DNA of 64,000 bases from an uncultured Pelagibacteraceae bacterium (GTDB taxonomy: Bacteria; Pseudomonadota; Alphaproteobacteria; Pelagibacterales; Pelagibacteraceae): assembly GCA_902621345.1 (NCBI GenBank), contig CACNLV010000001.1, forward strand, positions 434,001-498,000. The letters run 5' to 3'. The position numbers and the translations under genes are program-made. Shown here one piece after another: positions 17,243 through 25,421 of the stretch (its first letter is position 1; every line of letters begins with the position of its first letter). Below the pieces are notes generated by a model. That model saw only the letters and a list, made by a program, of their open reading frames with translations, made no database searches and had not been told where the DNA came from.

Positions 17243-19027
17243 ATGACAAAAATGACAACAGAAGAAGCTTTTGTAAAAGTTTTACAAATGCACGGTATTG
17301 AACATGCTTTTGGTATAATTGGTTCAGCATTCATGCCAATCTCAGATATTTTTCCTGACGCCGGAATTACTTTTTGGGATGTTGCTCATGAAACAAACGG
17401 TGGTTTGATAGCAGATGGTTACACAAGATCTACTGGAAAAATGTCTATGGTTATCGCACAAAACGGGCCAGGTATTACCGGATTAGTAACCCCGATTAAA
17501 ACAGCTTATTGGAATCACACACCATTATTGTTAGTAACACCTCAGGCAGCAAACAAAACAATGGGTCAAGGGGGTTTTCAAGAAGTAGAACAAATGAATT
17601 TGTTCAAAGATATGGTTTGTTATCAAGAGGAAGTTAGAGATCCATCTAGAATGGCAGAAGTTTTAAATAGAGTAATAGAAAAGGCAATCAGAGGTTCAGC
17701 ACCTGCACAAATTAATGTCCCAAGAGATTACTGGACACAAGTGATTGATATTGAACTACCTCCAATAGTTAGACTGGAAAGACAAGGTGGTGGGGCAGAA
17801 GCAATTGATAAAGCTGCAAAACTTTTATCCAATGCAAAATTTCCTGTGATTTTATCTGGTGCAGGTGTTGTTATCGGTGATGCAATTAATGAGACTAAAA
17901 AACTTGCAGAAAAATTAGACTCACCTGTTTGTTCAGGTTATCAGCACAATGACAGTTTTCCAGGAAGTCATCCTTTAGCAGTAGGTCCTTTAGGATATAA
18001 TGGATCAAAAGCAGCGATGGAATTAATTTCTAAAGCTGATGTAGTTTTGGCACTAGGCACAAGATTAAATCCTTTCTCAACATTACCTGGATATGGAATT
18101 GATTACTGGCCAAAAAATGCAAGTATTATTCAAGTAGATATTAATCCAGACAGAATTGGTTTAACTAAAAAAGTAACAGTTGGGATAAGTGGTGATGCAA
18201 AATTAGTTGCTCAGCAAATAATTGATAAATTATCTTCAACTGCAGGAGATACTGATAGACAAAAAAGAAAAGATTTAATTCATCAGACAAAATCTGCCTG
18301 GTTACAAAAATTAGCAAGTTTAGATCATGAGGATGATGATAAAGGAACGGTTTGGAACAAGGAAGCAAGAGAAAGAGATAAAGATAGAATGTCACCAAGA
18401 CAAGCTTGGCGAGCAATACAATCTGGAATGCCTGAAGATGTAATTATTTCAAGCGATATAGGAAATAACTGTGCAATTGGAAATGCTTATCCAACTTTTG
18501 AAAAACCAAGAAAATATTTAGCTCCAGGTTTATTTGGTCCTTGCGGCTATGGTTTCCCATCAATTTTGGGTGCAAAGATTGGATGCCCAGATACACCCGT
18601 AATTGGTTTTGCAGGGGATGGAGCATTTGGAATTAGTATGAATGAGATGAGTTCGTGTGCAAGAGAAGAGTGGCCGGCAATTACAATGGTTATCTTTAGA
18701 AATTATCAATGGGGTGCAGAAAAAAGAAATACTACTTTATGGTTTGATAATAATTTTGTAGGAACAGAACTAGATCCAGAATTAAGTTTTGCAAAAGTTG
18801 CTGATGCCTGTGGATTAAAGGGAGTAACTGTTAGAACAATGGAAGAAACAACAGAGGCCATTAAAAAATCATGTGAAGATCAAAAAAAAGGTATTACCAC
18901 ATTTATAGAGGTAATATTGAATCAAGAATTGGGTGAGCCTTTTAGACGAGATGCAATGAAAAAACCTGTGAGAGTGGCTGGGATAAACAAAAAAGACATG
19001 AGACCACAAAAATCTCTAAATGGATGA
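17243..19027 (+). CDS. xsc: Sulfoacetaldehyde acetyltransferase Xsc
   Basis: A 594-residue ThDP enzyme that phosphorolyses sulfoacetaldehyde to acetyl phosphate and sulfite. The N-terminal Pyr domain carries HETNGGLIADGYTRSTGK with the catalytic Glu; the PP domain has GFAGDGAFGISMNE and the ThDP/Mg Asn region FRNYQWGAEKRNTTLWF. GFQEVEQMNLFKD and the C-terminal GEPFRRDAMKKPVR are characteristic of Xsc rather than acetolactate synthase. The feeder (taurine or isethionate genes) is not in the window. A GAAAGG Shine-Dalgarno is present. It is divergent from suyAB. Confidence 0.95.
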   Translation: MTKMTTEEAFVKVLQMHGIEHAFGIIGSAFMPISDIFPDAGITFWDVAHETNGGLIADGYTRSTGKMSMVIAQNGPGITGLVTPIKTAYWNHTPLLLVTPQAANKTMGQGGFQEVEQMNLFKDMVCYQEEVRDPSRMAEVLNRVIEKAIRGSAPAQINVPRDYWTQVIDIELPPIVRLERQGGGAEAIDKAAKLLSNAKFPVILSGAGVVIGDAINETKKLAEKLDSPVCSGYQHNDSFPGSHPLAVGPLGYNGSKAAMELISKADVVLALGTRLNPFSTLPGYGIDYWPKNASIIQVDINPDRIGLTKKVTVGISGDAKLVAQQIIDKLSSTAGDTDRQKRKDLIHQTKSAWLQKLASLDHEDDDKGTVWNKEARERDKDRMSPRQAWRAIQSGMPEDVIISSDIGNNCAIGNAYPTFEKPRKYLAPGLFGPCGYGFPSILGAKIGCPDTPVIGFAGDGAFGISMNEMSSCAREEWPAITMVIFRNYQWGAEKRNTTLWFDNNFVGTELDPELSFAKVADACGLKGVTVRTMEETTEAIKKSCEDQKKGITTFIEVILNQELGEPFRRDAMKKPVRVAGINKKDMRPQKSLNG

Positions 19028-19403
19028 AATTAAGATAAGTTCTAACAGAAGCTTTGGTATTGTATTTTTTATAGTTTTTTTATTAATAGCACTTTATCCA
19101 CTTTTAAAAGGCAATGATTTAAGAATTTGGTCATTACTTATCTCATTTATTTTTCTTGCTCTTGGTTTGATAAATTCAAAGATACTTACACCTTTAAATA
19201 AATTATGGTTTAAATTTGGATTACTTCTTGGAAGATTTATATCACCTTTGATAATGGGTATTATATTTTTCGTAGTTGTAACGCCTATTGCAATTATTAT
19301 GCGGTTACTTAAGAAAGATTTATTAAATTTGAAATACAATAAAAAAGAAACTTATTGGATCGATAAATCAGGCCCAAAAAGTAAAATGAAAAATCAGTTT
19401 TAG
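19020..19403 (+). CDS. SxtJ-family membrane protein
   Basis: A 127-residue protein with three hydrophobic stretches (about residues 12-28, 35-52 and 71-92). The NKLWFKFGLLLGRFISPLIMGIIFF region, given in two runs NKLWFKFGLLLGRF and ISPLIMGIIFF, and the tail KKETYWIDKSGPK match the SxtJ family. These occur immediately before DUF5989 and a carbamoyltransferase, exactly as here. Function unknown, perhaps membrane recruitment of the carbamoyltransferase. The ATG lies inside the last 8 nt of xsc, so it is read with xsc. Confidence 0.8.
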   Translation: MDEIKISSNRSFGIVFFIVFLLIALYPLLKGNDLRIWSLLISFIFLALGLINSKILTPLNKLWFKFGLLLGRFISPLIMGIIFFVVVTPIAIIMRLLKKDLLNLKYNKKETYWIDKSGPKSKMKNQF

Positions 19404-19404
19404 A

Positions 19405-19554
19405 ATGAGTTTTATAAAAGAATTTTGGGAGTTTCTAAAGGTAAGAAAGAAATATTGGCTTTTACCAATTATAATAGTTCTCGTTTTATTTGGTGGATTA
19501 ATTGTTCTAACCCAAGGTTCTGCAGTAGCTCCATTTATTTATACAATTTTTTAA
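19405..19554 (+). CDS. DUF5989 family microprotein, 49 aa
   Basis: Hand-translated 49 residues beginning MSFIKEFWEFLKVRKKYWLL, then one TM helix (PIIIVLVLFGGLIVL) and the end TQGSAVAPFIYTIF. The FlWeFlk.rKKyWLlP start, single TM and gSavaPFIYtlF end are the DUF5989 pattern. It begins 2 nt after the SxtJ stop, and the carbamoyltransferase GTG is 1 nt after its stop. The three-gene cassette is recurrent in polysaccharide and toxin loci; function unproven. Confidence 0.85.
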   Translation: MSFIKEFWEFLKVRKKYWLLPIIIVLVLFGGLIVLTQGSAVAPFIYTIF

Positions 19555-19555
19555 A

Positions 19556-21391
19556 GTGACTTCAATTTTAGGTATTTCTGCATTTTATCATGACAGTGCA
19601 GCCTGTTTATTAAAAGATGGCAAGATAATTGCAGCAGCACAAGAGGAAAGATTTTCTAGAAAAAAACACGATCCAAGGTATCCACATCATGCTGTTGAAT
19701 TTGTTCTAAATTATTCAAGAATGAAATTGAGTGAGATAGATCAAATAGTTTTTTTTGAGAAACCTTTTTTAAAATTTGAAAGATTATTAGAAACTTATGT
19801 TGCCTTTGCACCGAGAGGATTTGTTTCATTTGCAAAAGCGATGCCCTTATGGATTAAAGAGAAACTTTTTCAGAAAAATCTTTTATTCAATAAGTTAAAA
19901 GAACATGATGAAAATTTTAAATCCGATAAAAATATGTTTTTTTCAGACCATCATTTAAGTCATGCTGCAAGCGCCTTTTTCCCTTCACCTTTTGAAGAAG
20001 CAGTCGTATTAACCGCTGATGGTGTTGGTGAATGGGCAACAACCACTGTAGCAGTGGGAAAAAAAAATGATTTAGAGATAAAAAAGGAAATTCATTTTCC
20101 ACATTCACTTGGCCTTTTATATTCTGCTTTTACTTACTACACAGGTTTTAAAGTAAATAGTGGAGAGTACAAACTTATGGGTTTAGCACCTTATGGAAGT
20201 CCAATTTATGAAGATAAGGTGAAAGAATTAGTGGATATAAAAGATGATGGAACTTTCAGACTAGATCAAAAATATTTTAATTATGCAACTGGTCTTACTA
20301 TGACTAACGAAAAGTTTCATGAATTATTTGGACAAAAACCTCGTGATCCAAAAAATGAAAAGATTACTCAATTTCATATGGATATTGCAGCCTCAATTCA
20401 GAAAGTTACAGAAGAAATAATGATCAAGTTAGCAAAAGCTATTCGTCAAGAATATAATATTAAAAATTTATGTTTAGCGGGTGGTGTAGCTTTAAATTGT
20501 GTTGCTAACGGAAAAATTCTTAAAGAAAAGATTTTTGATAATATTTGGATCCAACCCGCAGCTGGAGATGCTGGAGGGTCTTTAGGTGCAGCTCTGGCTC
20601 TTTGGCATATTGAACAGAAAAAAGAGAGAGTTGTTAATTCAAATGATGACATGAAAGGTTCATATTTAGGAACTGAATTCAATCAAGAAGAAATTGAAAA
20701 TGAATTAAAGTCAGCAGGGGCCAATTTTGAAAAATTACAATACGAAGATTTGATAAGTAAGACAGCAGAATTTTTATCAAATGAAAAAGCGATAGGTTGG
20801 TTTCAAGGAAGAATGGAGTTTGGACCAAGAGCTCTAGGCGCGAGATCAATTTTAGGTGATCCAAGATCAGATAAAATGCAAAAAAACCTTAATTTAAAAG
20901 TTAAATATCGAGAAAGTTTCAGACCTTTTGCTCCATCAATTTTAAAAGAAGATTTATCTGATTGGTTTAATATAAATGTAGATAGTCCTTATATGTTGTT
21001 AGTAGCTGACGTAAATTCAAATAAAAAAATTGAAATGAACGAAGAACAAAAGAAACTTTTTGGTATAGATAAATTAAATATCAAAAGATCTGAAATACCA
21101 GCAGTAACTCATGTTGATTACTCTGCGAGAATACAAACTGTTACAAAAGAGACTAATAAAACTTATTATGATTTAATCTCAAAATTTAAAGAAAAAACTG
21201 GTTGCCCAGTGATAGTTAATACATCATTTAATGTGAGAGGAGAGCCTATAGTTAATTCTCCAACAGATGCCTTTAATTGCTTCATGGGAACAGAGTTGGA
21301 CTATTTAGTTATAGGAAATTGTATCTTAGAAAAATCAAAACAAGATCCAAATCTCAAAAAAGATTATACTAAGGAATTCGAATTAGATTGA
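19556..21391 (+). CDS. Carbamoyltransferase (NodU/CmcH/TobZ family)
   Basis: A 611-residue carbamoyltransferase with a GTG start. The N-terminal Kae1-like ASKHA domain has ILGISAFYHDSAACLLKDG and DHHLSHAASAFFPS (131-144), with metal-binding His. LADGVGEW-type sequence VLTADGVGEWATTTV is the phosphate loop, and CLAGGVALNCVANGK the second nucleotide site. The C-terminal YrdC-like domain includes MEFGPRALGARSILGDPR and the NTSFNVRGEPIVNSP block. It transfers carbamoyl from carbamoyl phosphate to a hydroxyl of a sugar or small molecule; the acceptor is unknown. No glycosyltransferase is nearby. Confidence 0.93.
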   Translation: MTSILGISAFYHDSAACLLKDGKIIAAAQEERFSRKKHDPRYPHHAVEFVLNYSRMKLSEIDQIVFFEKPFLKFERLLETYVAFAPRGFVSFAKAMPLWIKEKLFQKNLLFNKLKEHDENFKSDKNMFFSDHHLSHAASAFFPSPFEEAVVLTADGVGEWATTTVAVGKKNDLEIKKEIHFPHSLGLLYSAFTYYTGFKVNSGEYKLMGLAPYGSPIYEDKVKELVDIKDDGTFRLDQKYFNYATGLTMTNEKFHELFGQKPRDPKNEKITQFHMDIAASIQKVTEEIMIKLAKAIRQEYNIKNLCLAGGVALNCVANGKILKEKIFDNIWIQPAAGDAGGSLGAALALWHIEQKKERVVNSNDDMKGSYLGTEFNQEEIENELKSAGANFEKLQYEDLISKTAEFLSNEKAIGWFQGRMEFGPRALGARSILGDPRSDKMQKNLNLKVKYRESFRPFAPSILKEDLSDWFNINVDSPYMLLVADVNSNKKIEMNEEQKKLFGIDKLNIKRSEIPAVTHVDYSARIQTVTKETNKTYYDLISKFKEKTGCPVIVNTSFNVRGEPIVNSPTDAFNCFMGTELDYLVIGNCILEKSKQDPNLKKDYTKEFELD

Positions 21392-21424
21392 TTATTAGGG
21401 GCGTTCTGTTGCCAGGTGCACACA

Positions 21425-21541
21425 TTAATGCATATCTGGCCAATTTTTATCATTGAATCTATCAATCTCCTTTTTACTGAAAGGTCTAAATAATACCCAA
21501 CCAATAACAATTACTAGAGATAAAAGGATTAATGTTTGCAT
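21425..21541 (-). CDS. 38-aa single-TM microprotein (FRP-SK-E-FN-KNW family)
   Basis: Hand translation: an N-terminal TM helix (MQTLILLSLVIVIGWVLF) followed by RPFSKKEIDRFNDKNWPDMH. The ATG is 3 nt after the M23 peptidase stop, suggesting co-translation. The C-terminal motif is shared with the 39-residue ORF at 40320 (LFRP, SK, E, D, FN, KN, W in the same order), which strongly suggests both are real. The layout vaguely recalls CcoQ/FixQ, but no oxidase genes are here. Confidence 0.65.
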   Translation of the reverse strand: MQTLILLSLVIVIGWVLFRPFSKKEIDRFNDKNWPDMH

Positions 21542-21544
21542 AAT

Positions 21545-22348
21545 TTAATTTATTACAGACATGGGATCGAGTCTAGTCTGAAACCAATTAACTCTAAAAT
21601 CTAAATGTGGACCTGTAGATCTTCCGGTTGATCCTACCGTTCCAATGATATCTCCTTGATTTATTTTATCACCTACTGAAACCATTACACTTTCAAGATG
21701 AGAATATATTGTTGAAATACCATGTCCATGATCCATAATTATTGTCCCGCCAGTATAATAAAGATCGTCCTCTGCCATTGTTACTGTCCCAGAGCCTGAT
21801 GATTTAATCATAGTTCCTTTTTTAGCTGCAATATCAATTCCATAGTGTGGCCACTTAGGTTTACCATTTAAAATTCTTTGACTTCCATAAACTCCACTAA
21901 TAATTCCTTTAACTGGCATTATGAATTGATTTTTAAAAAAAGGTAGGTCGGAATTAATTGCTCTTGCTTTTCCTATCTTATTGTTTTCTTCTTTAATTCT
22001 TTTGTAAACCGACTCTGGTGGGGTGACCTTGCTTTCCTCTAGTCCATCTATTCTTTGGATATTATATTTTCTTTTTAAAACTTTCTTTACTATTTTCTCT
22101 TTTTTACCATCTTGAATTTTTGTTATGGTTAGGTCAAATTTTCTATCTCTATCAATTCCAAAAGCAAAAAAACCATCTTTTGATACTTTAACTTCTTTTT
22201 TATCAACCATAATTTTTGCTGAAGGGTTAGTAATACCAACAATAAAATGACCCTGTAAAAATTTTCCTTTGAATTCAATAGCGTATGAGTGAGTAGGAAT
22301 GAGAAAGATTATGAAAAGAAATAATCTAAATATTATTTTGCTGTCCAT
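21545..22348 (-). CDS. M23 family metallopeptidase (LytM-type), secreted
   Basis: A 267-residue protein with a hydrophobic signal sequence (IIFRLFLFIIFLIPTHSYA) and a C-terminal M23 domain. It has HYGIDIAAKKGT with the first zinc His and Asp, GTIIMDHGHGISTIYSHLE, and GRSTGPHLDFRVNWFQTRLD in place of the canonical HLH. The HxD form with RxNWF...RLDP is seen in a recognised proteobacterial subfamily. It may cut or regulate cutting of peptidoglycan in the periplasm. A beta domain precedes the peptidase. It overlaps the upstream SDR gene by 16 nt. Confidence 0.88.
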   Translation of the reverse strand: MDSKIIFRLFLFIIFLIPTHSYAIEFKGKFLQGHFIVGITNPSAKIMVDKKEVKVSKDGFFAFGIDRDRKFDLTITKIQDGKKEKIVKKVLKRKYNIQRIDGLEESKVTPPESVYKRIKEENNKIGKARAINSDLPFFKNQFIMPVKGIISGVYGSQRILNGKPKWPHYGIDIAAKKGTMIKSSGSGTVTMAEDDLYYTGGTIIMDHGHGISTIYSHLESVMVSVGDKINQGDIIGTVGSTGRSTGPHLDFRVNWFQTRLDPMSVIN

Positions 22349-23100
22349 CCACCATCAACCAATAATGAAGTCCCTGTAATCATTGAAGCTGCATCAGAAG
22401 CTAGAAATACTACAGCTGAAGCTACTTCAGATAATTCCGCAAATCTTCCTAAGGGAATATTACTTAGCATATCTCTTTTAAATTTTTTATCTTTCAAAAA
22501 CTTTTTAGTCATAGGAGTTACAACAAAGGTTGGGCAAACAGTATTAACTCTAATGTTATATTTTGCTAAATCTATAGACATTCCTTTCGTCAAACCCTCT
22601 AAACCAAATTTATTCATATTATAAACACTTCTTATAGGTCCTCCTACATGCCCCATTTGCGATGACATGTTTACGATTGATCCACCTAATTTTTTTCTAT
22701 TTTTTGATTTTATCATTTTTAACGCACAAAGATGAGCCAAATTAAAACTCGCTATTGTATTAATCTTAACCATATACTCCATATCTTCCTTTTTAACTTT
22801 GGTAAAATGGGCTGGTCTATTATTTCCTGCGTTATTAATTAAAATATCTATCCTTGGCTGTTTATTGATAATTTTTTTAACTTCATCGTAATTTGTAATA
22901 TCACAAACATAAGATTTACATTTTGATTTAAATTTTTTTATTTTCTTAGAAACTTCATTTAAATCTTTATTAGTTCTACTTATAATGATTAAATTTGCTC
23001 CAGCTTCAGCTAAAGCGATTGCACAAGCTCTCCCAATTCCTTTGCCTGCACCAGTTACGACTGCAGTTTTGTTTTTAAAATTATAATTTTTTAGGAACAT
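22333..23100 (-). CDS. SDR family oxidoreductase
   Basis: A 255-residue classical short-chain dehydrogenase: cofactor motif VVTGAGKGIGRA near residue 14, INNAGNNRP with the NNAG motif, catalytic Ser in VNMSSQMGH, the Tyr and Lys of YNMNKFGLEGL, and a C-terminal GTSLLVDGGWTAK. The Tyr-x-x-x-Lys spacing is intact. Substrate unknown; gluconate-5-dehydrogenase and 3-ketoacyl reductase-like enzymes share these features. It abuts terC (1 nt overlap) and overlaps the peptidase gene, in a four-gene minus-strand unit starting with the GMC enzyme. Confidence 0.87.
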   Translation of the reverse strand: MFLKNYNFKNKTAVVTGAGKGIGRACAIALAEAGANLIIISRTNKDLNEVSKKIKKFKSKCKSYVCDITNYDEVKKIINKQPRIDILINNAGNNRPAHFTKVKKEDMEYMVKINTIASFNLAHLCALKMIKSKNRKKLGGSIVNMSSQMGHVGGPIRSVYNMNKFGLEGLTKGMSIDLAKYNIRVNTVCPTFVVTPMTKKFLKDKKFKRDMLSNIPLGRFAELSEVASAVVFLASDAASMITGTSLLVDGGWTAK

Positions 23101-23693
23101 TATAAAAATAATATTTTAATATCAGTGTAAATCAACTCAATAGCAACAATAAGTATCGCTATCAGGCCAGCCCAAGCTATCCATTTATACTTTTTTATCC
23201 AATTGGATATTAATGTTGCGGCTGTTGCCATTAAGACAATGGATAAAACTAGTCCAAAAACTAATAGATAATAATGATCTCCAGCTGCTCCAGCAACCCC
23301 CAAAACATTATCTAAACTCATGGTAAAATCAGCTAATAAAATTGTCCAAATTGCTTTTAAGAAACTCGAATTATCTACTTTAATGTCACTATCATGATTT
23401 GAACCTTTCACCACATCCACGTAAAGTTTATAAACAATATAAAGTAAAAGTAACCCACCAATTAATCTTAAACCTGTTATCTGCAACAAATAAGCTGTCA
23501 ATAATGTTAAGATTATTCTTAGAACAACTGCGCCACCAATACCCCAAAAAATAATTTTCTTTCTTTGCTCTAATGGAAATTTTGAGGCAACCATTCCGAT
23601 AATAATTGCATTATCTCCTGCAAGCACAAGATCTATTAAGATTATTTGTGTTAAGATAGTAATTTGTTCTGGCGTAACAAAATCAGCGAACAT
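23100..23693 (-). CDS. TerC family integral membrane protein (YjbE-type)
   Basis: A 197-residue membrane protein with about seven helices. The N-terminal IILIDLVLAGDNAIIIGMVAS and internal ILLADFTMSLDNVLGVAGAA carry the two Asp-Asn repeats (GDNA, LDNV) that define TerC and are thought to bind metal. The short version without CBS domains matches the YjbE group, some of whose members export manganese. It overlaps the GMC gene and the SDR gene by one base each. Confidence 0.9.
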   Translation of the reverse strand: MFADFVTPEQITILTQIILIDLVLAGDNAIIIGMVASKFPLEQRKKIIFWGIGGAVVLRIILTLLTAYLLQITGLRLIGGLLLLYIVYKLYVDVVKGSNHDSDIKVDNSSFLKAIWTILLADFTMSLDNVLGVAGAAGDHYYLLVFGLVLSIVLMATAATLISNWIKKYKWIAWAGLIAILIVAIELIYTDIKILFL

Positions 23694-25288
23694 TAGCTCC
23701 TAAGTATCATATCAGCACCTTTTTCTGCAATCATTATTGTCGGTGCATTGGTGTTACCAGAAGTTATATTGGGCATTATAGATGCATCAATAACTCTTAA
23801 ATTATTTAAACCTTTAACTTTAAGCGTTTCATCAACTACCGCCATATCATCTTGTCCCATTTTGCATGTACCAACAGGATGAAAAATAGTTTGAGCATAA
23901 TCTGCACCAGCTTTTACCAGCTCTTCATCATCATTAATATTTATTCCTGGTCTATATTCTTCAGGGTTATATTTTTTAAAAGTTTCAGACTCCATTACAA
24001 TTTTCCTTGTAAGTTTTAATCCCTTTGCAGCAATCATTCGATCATGTTCTGTTGATAAATAATTAAGTTTTACCTTCGCATAAATTCTAGAATCTTTATT
24101 GGTAATATTCACGTGACCTCTACTAGTCGGTCTAATGTTTGATACAGTTGGAGTAAACGCATGGAAATCATGATTCTTTGTTGCACCTAAAGTATCCATA
24201 CTCATTGGTTGTACATGCCACTGAAGATCTGGTAATTCTAAAGAGGGATCACTTTTAGCAAACATACACATTTGACTAGCACCCATTGTCATTGGTCCAC
24301 TTCTATTGAAAACATATTCAAGCCCAATCATTAATTTACCGAACAAACTATTAATTTTTTTATTTAACGATTTGAGCCCGTGAATTTTATAAATTGGTCT
24401 AAACATTAGGTGATCCTGGAGATTTTCTCCCACTCCTTTTAAATCATGGACCATTTCTATACCTAAATTTTTTAGCTTATTAGAATTACCTATTCCGGAT
24501 GTTTGTAAAATTTGTGGAGAACCAATGGATCCAGATGACAGGATAACCTCTTTATTTACTGTAACTTTTTTAAGCTCGTTCTCTTGCCAATATTCAACAC
24601 TTTTTGGTGTTTTATTTTCAAAATTAATTTTTTTTACATGAGCCTTGGTAATGATTTTTAAATTTGTTCTATGTTTTATCGGATTTAGATATCCAACTGC
24701 AGTACTACATCTAAAACCATCTTTTTCAGTAACTTGGAAATATCCACAACCATGATTATTACCAGTATTAAAATCTTTAGTTTTAGGTATGCCAAATTCT
24801 TCTGCAGCATTTTGAAACTCATTTAGTAATGGCAATTGTATTCTTTGATCAGATACAGATAAAGGGCCACCAACTCCATGAAAATCATCTTTTCCACGCT
24901 CTTGATTTTCTGCTTTAATAAAATATGGAAGAACATCGTCCCAACCCCAACCAGTGTTACCTAATTGACGCCAAATATCATAATCTCTACTTTGGCCCCT
25001 AATATATAACAAACCATTAATCGCTGAACTTCCACCCAAAGTTTTTCCTCTTGGATACCGAATAGAGCGATTATTCATTGTTTCGTCTGGTTCAGTTTTG
25101 TAACACCAATCAACAGAAGGGTTGTGCATAGTTTTAAAGTATCCAACGGGAATGTGTATCCAGGGATAATTATCTTTTCCTCCTGCTTCAATTAATAAGA
25201 CTTTATTTTGTGAATTTTCAGAAAGTCTATTTGCAAGGACACATCCAGCAGATCCGGCACCAACAATTATAAAATCAAAATTTTCCAT
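23693..25288 (-). CDS. GMC family oxidoreductase (choline/alcohol dehydrogenase-like)
   Basis: A 531-residue FAD flavoprotein of the glucose-methanol-choline family. It has FDFIIVGAGSAGCVLANRL at residues 4-22, the PROSITE-type GKTLGGSSAINGLLYIRG, the second signature SSGSIGSPQILQTSGIG, and the active-site IFHPVGTCKMG His plus the NTNAPT Asn near the end. It resembles BetA and alcohol dehydrogenases (acceptor). No betB or choline transporter is adjacent, so choline is only a possibility; the divergent TRAP system may bring in its substrate. Confidence 0.9.
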   Translation of the reverse strand: MENFDFIIVGAGSAGCVLANRLSENSQNKVLLIEAGGKDNYPWIHIPVGYFKTMHNPSVDWCYKTEPDETMNNRSIRYPRGKTLGGSSAINGLLYIRGQSRDYDIWRQLGNTGWGWDDVLPYFIKAENQERGKDDFHGVGGPLSVSDQRIQLPLLNEFQNAAEEFGIPKTKDFNTGNNHGCGYFQVTEKDGFRCSTAVGYLNPIKHRTNLKIITKAHVKKINFENKTPKSVEYWQENELKKVTVNKEVILSSGSIGSPQILQTSGIGNSNKLKNLGIEMVHDLKGVGENLQDHLMFRPIYKIHGLKSLNKKINSLFGKLMIGLEYVFNRSGPMTMGASQMCMFAKSDPSLELPDLQWHVQPMSMDTLGATKNHDFHAFTPTVSNIRPTSRGHVNITNKDSRIYAKVKLNYLSTEHDRMIAAKGLKLTRKIVMESETFKKYNPEEYRPGININDDEELVKAGADYAQTIFHPVGTCKMGQDDMAVVDETLKVKGLNNLRVIDASIMPNITSGNTNAPTIMIAEKGADMILRS

Positions 25289-25421
25289 TTCTAGTTGAAT
25301 TAATTTTTTACTTAATTTAATTAATCATCTTTACACTCATATCAAACGATTGTCACTTGTATCAGGTTTGTTTTTCTGATTGAATTGATTACGTTAAATT
25401 TAACTAACAAGAGGAAATATA

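Noticed and set aside
21425..21541. CcoQ/FixQ identity for the 38- and 39-residue microproteins
   Set aside because: The TM plus FRP-x-xK pattern is similar, but no cbb3 oxidase genes are near and the rest of the tail differs.
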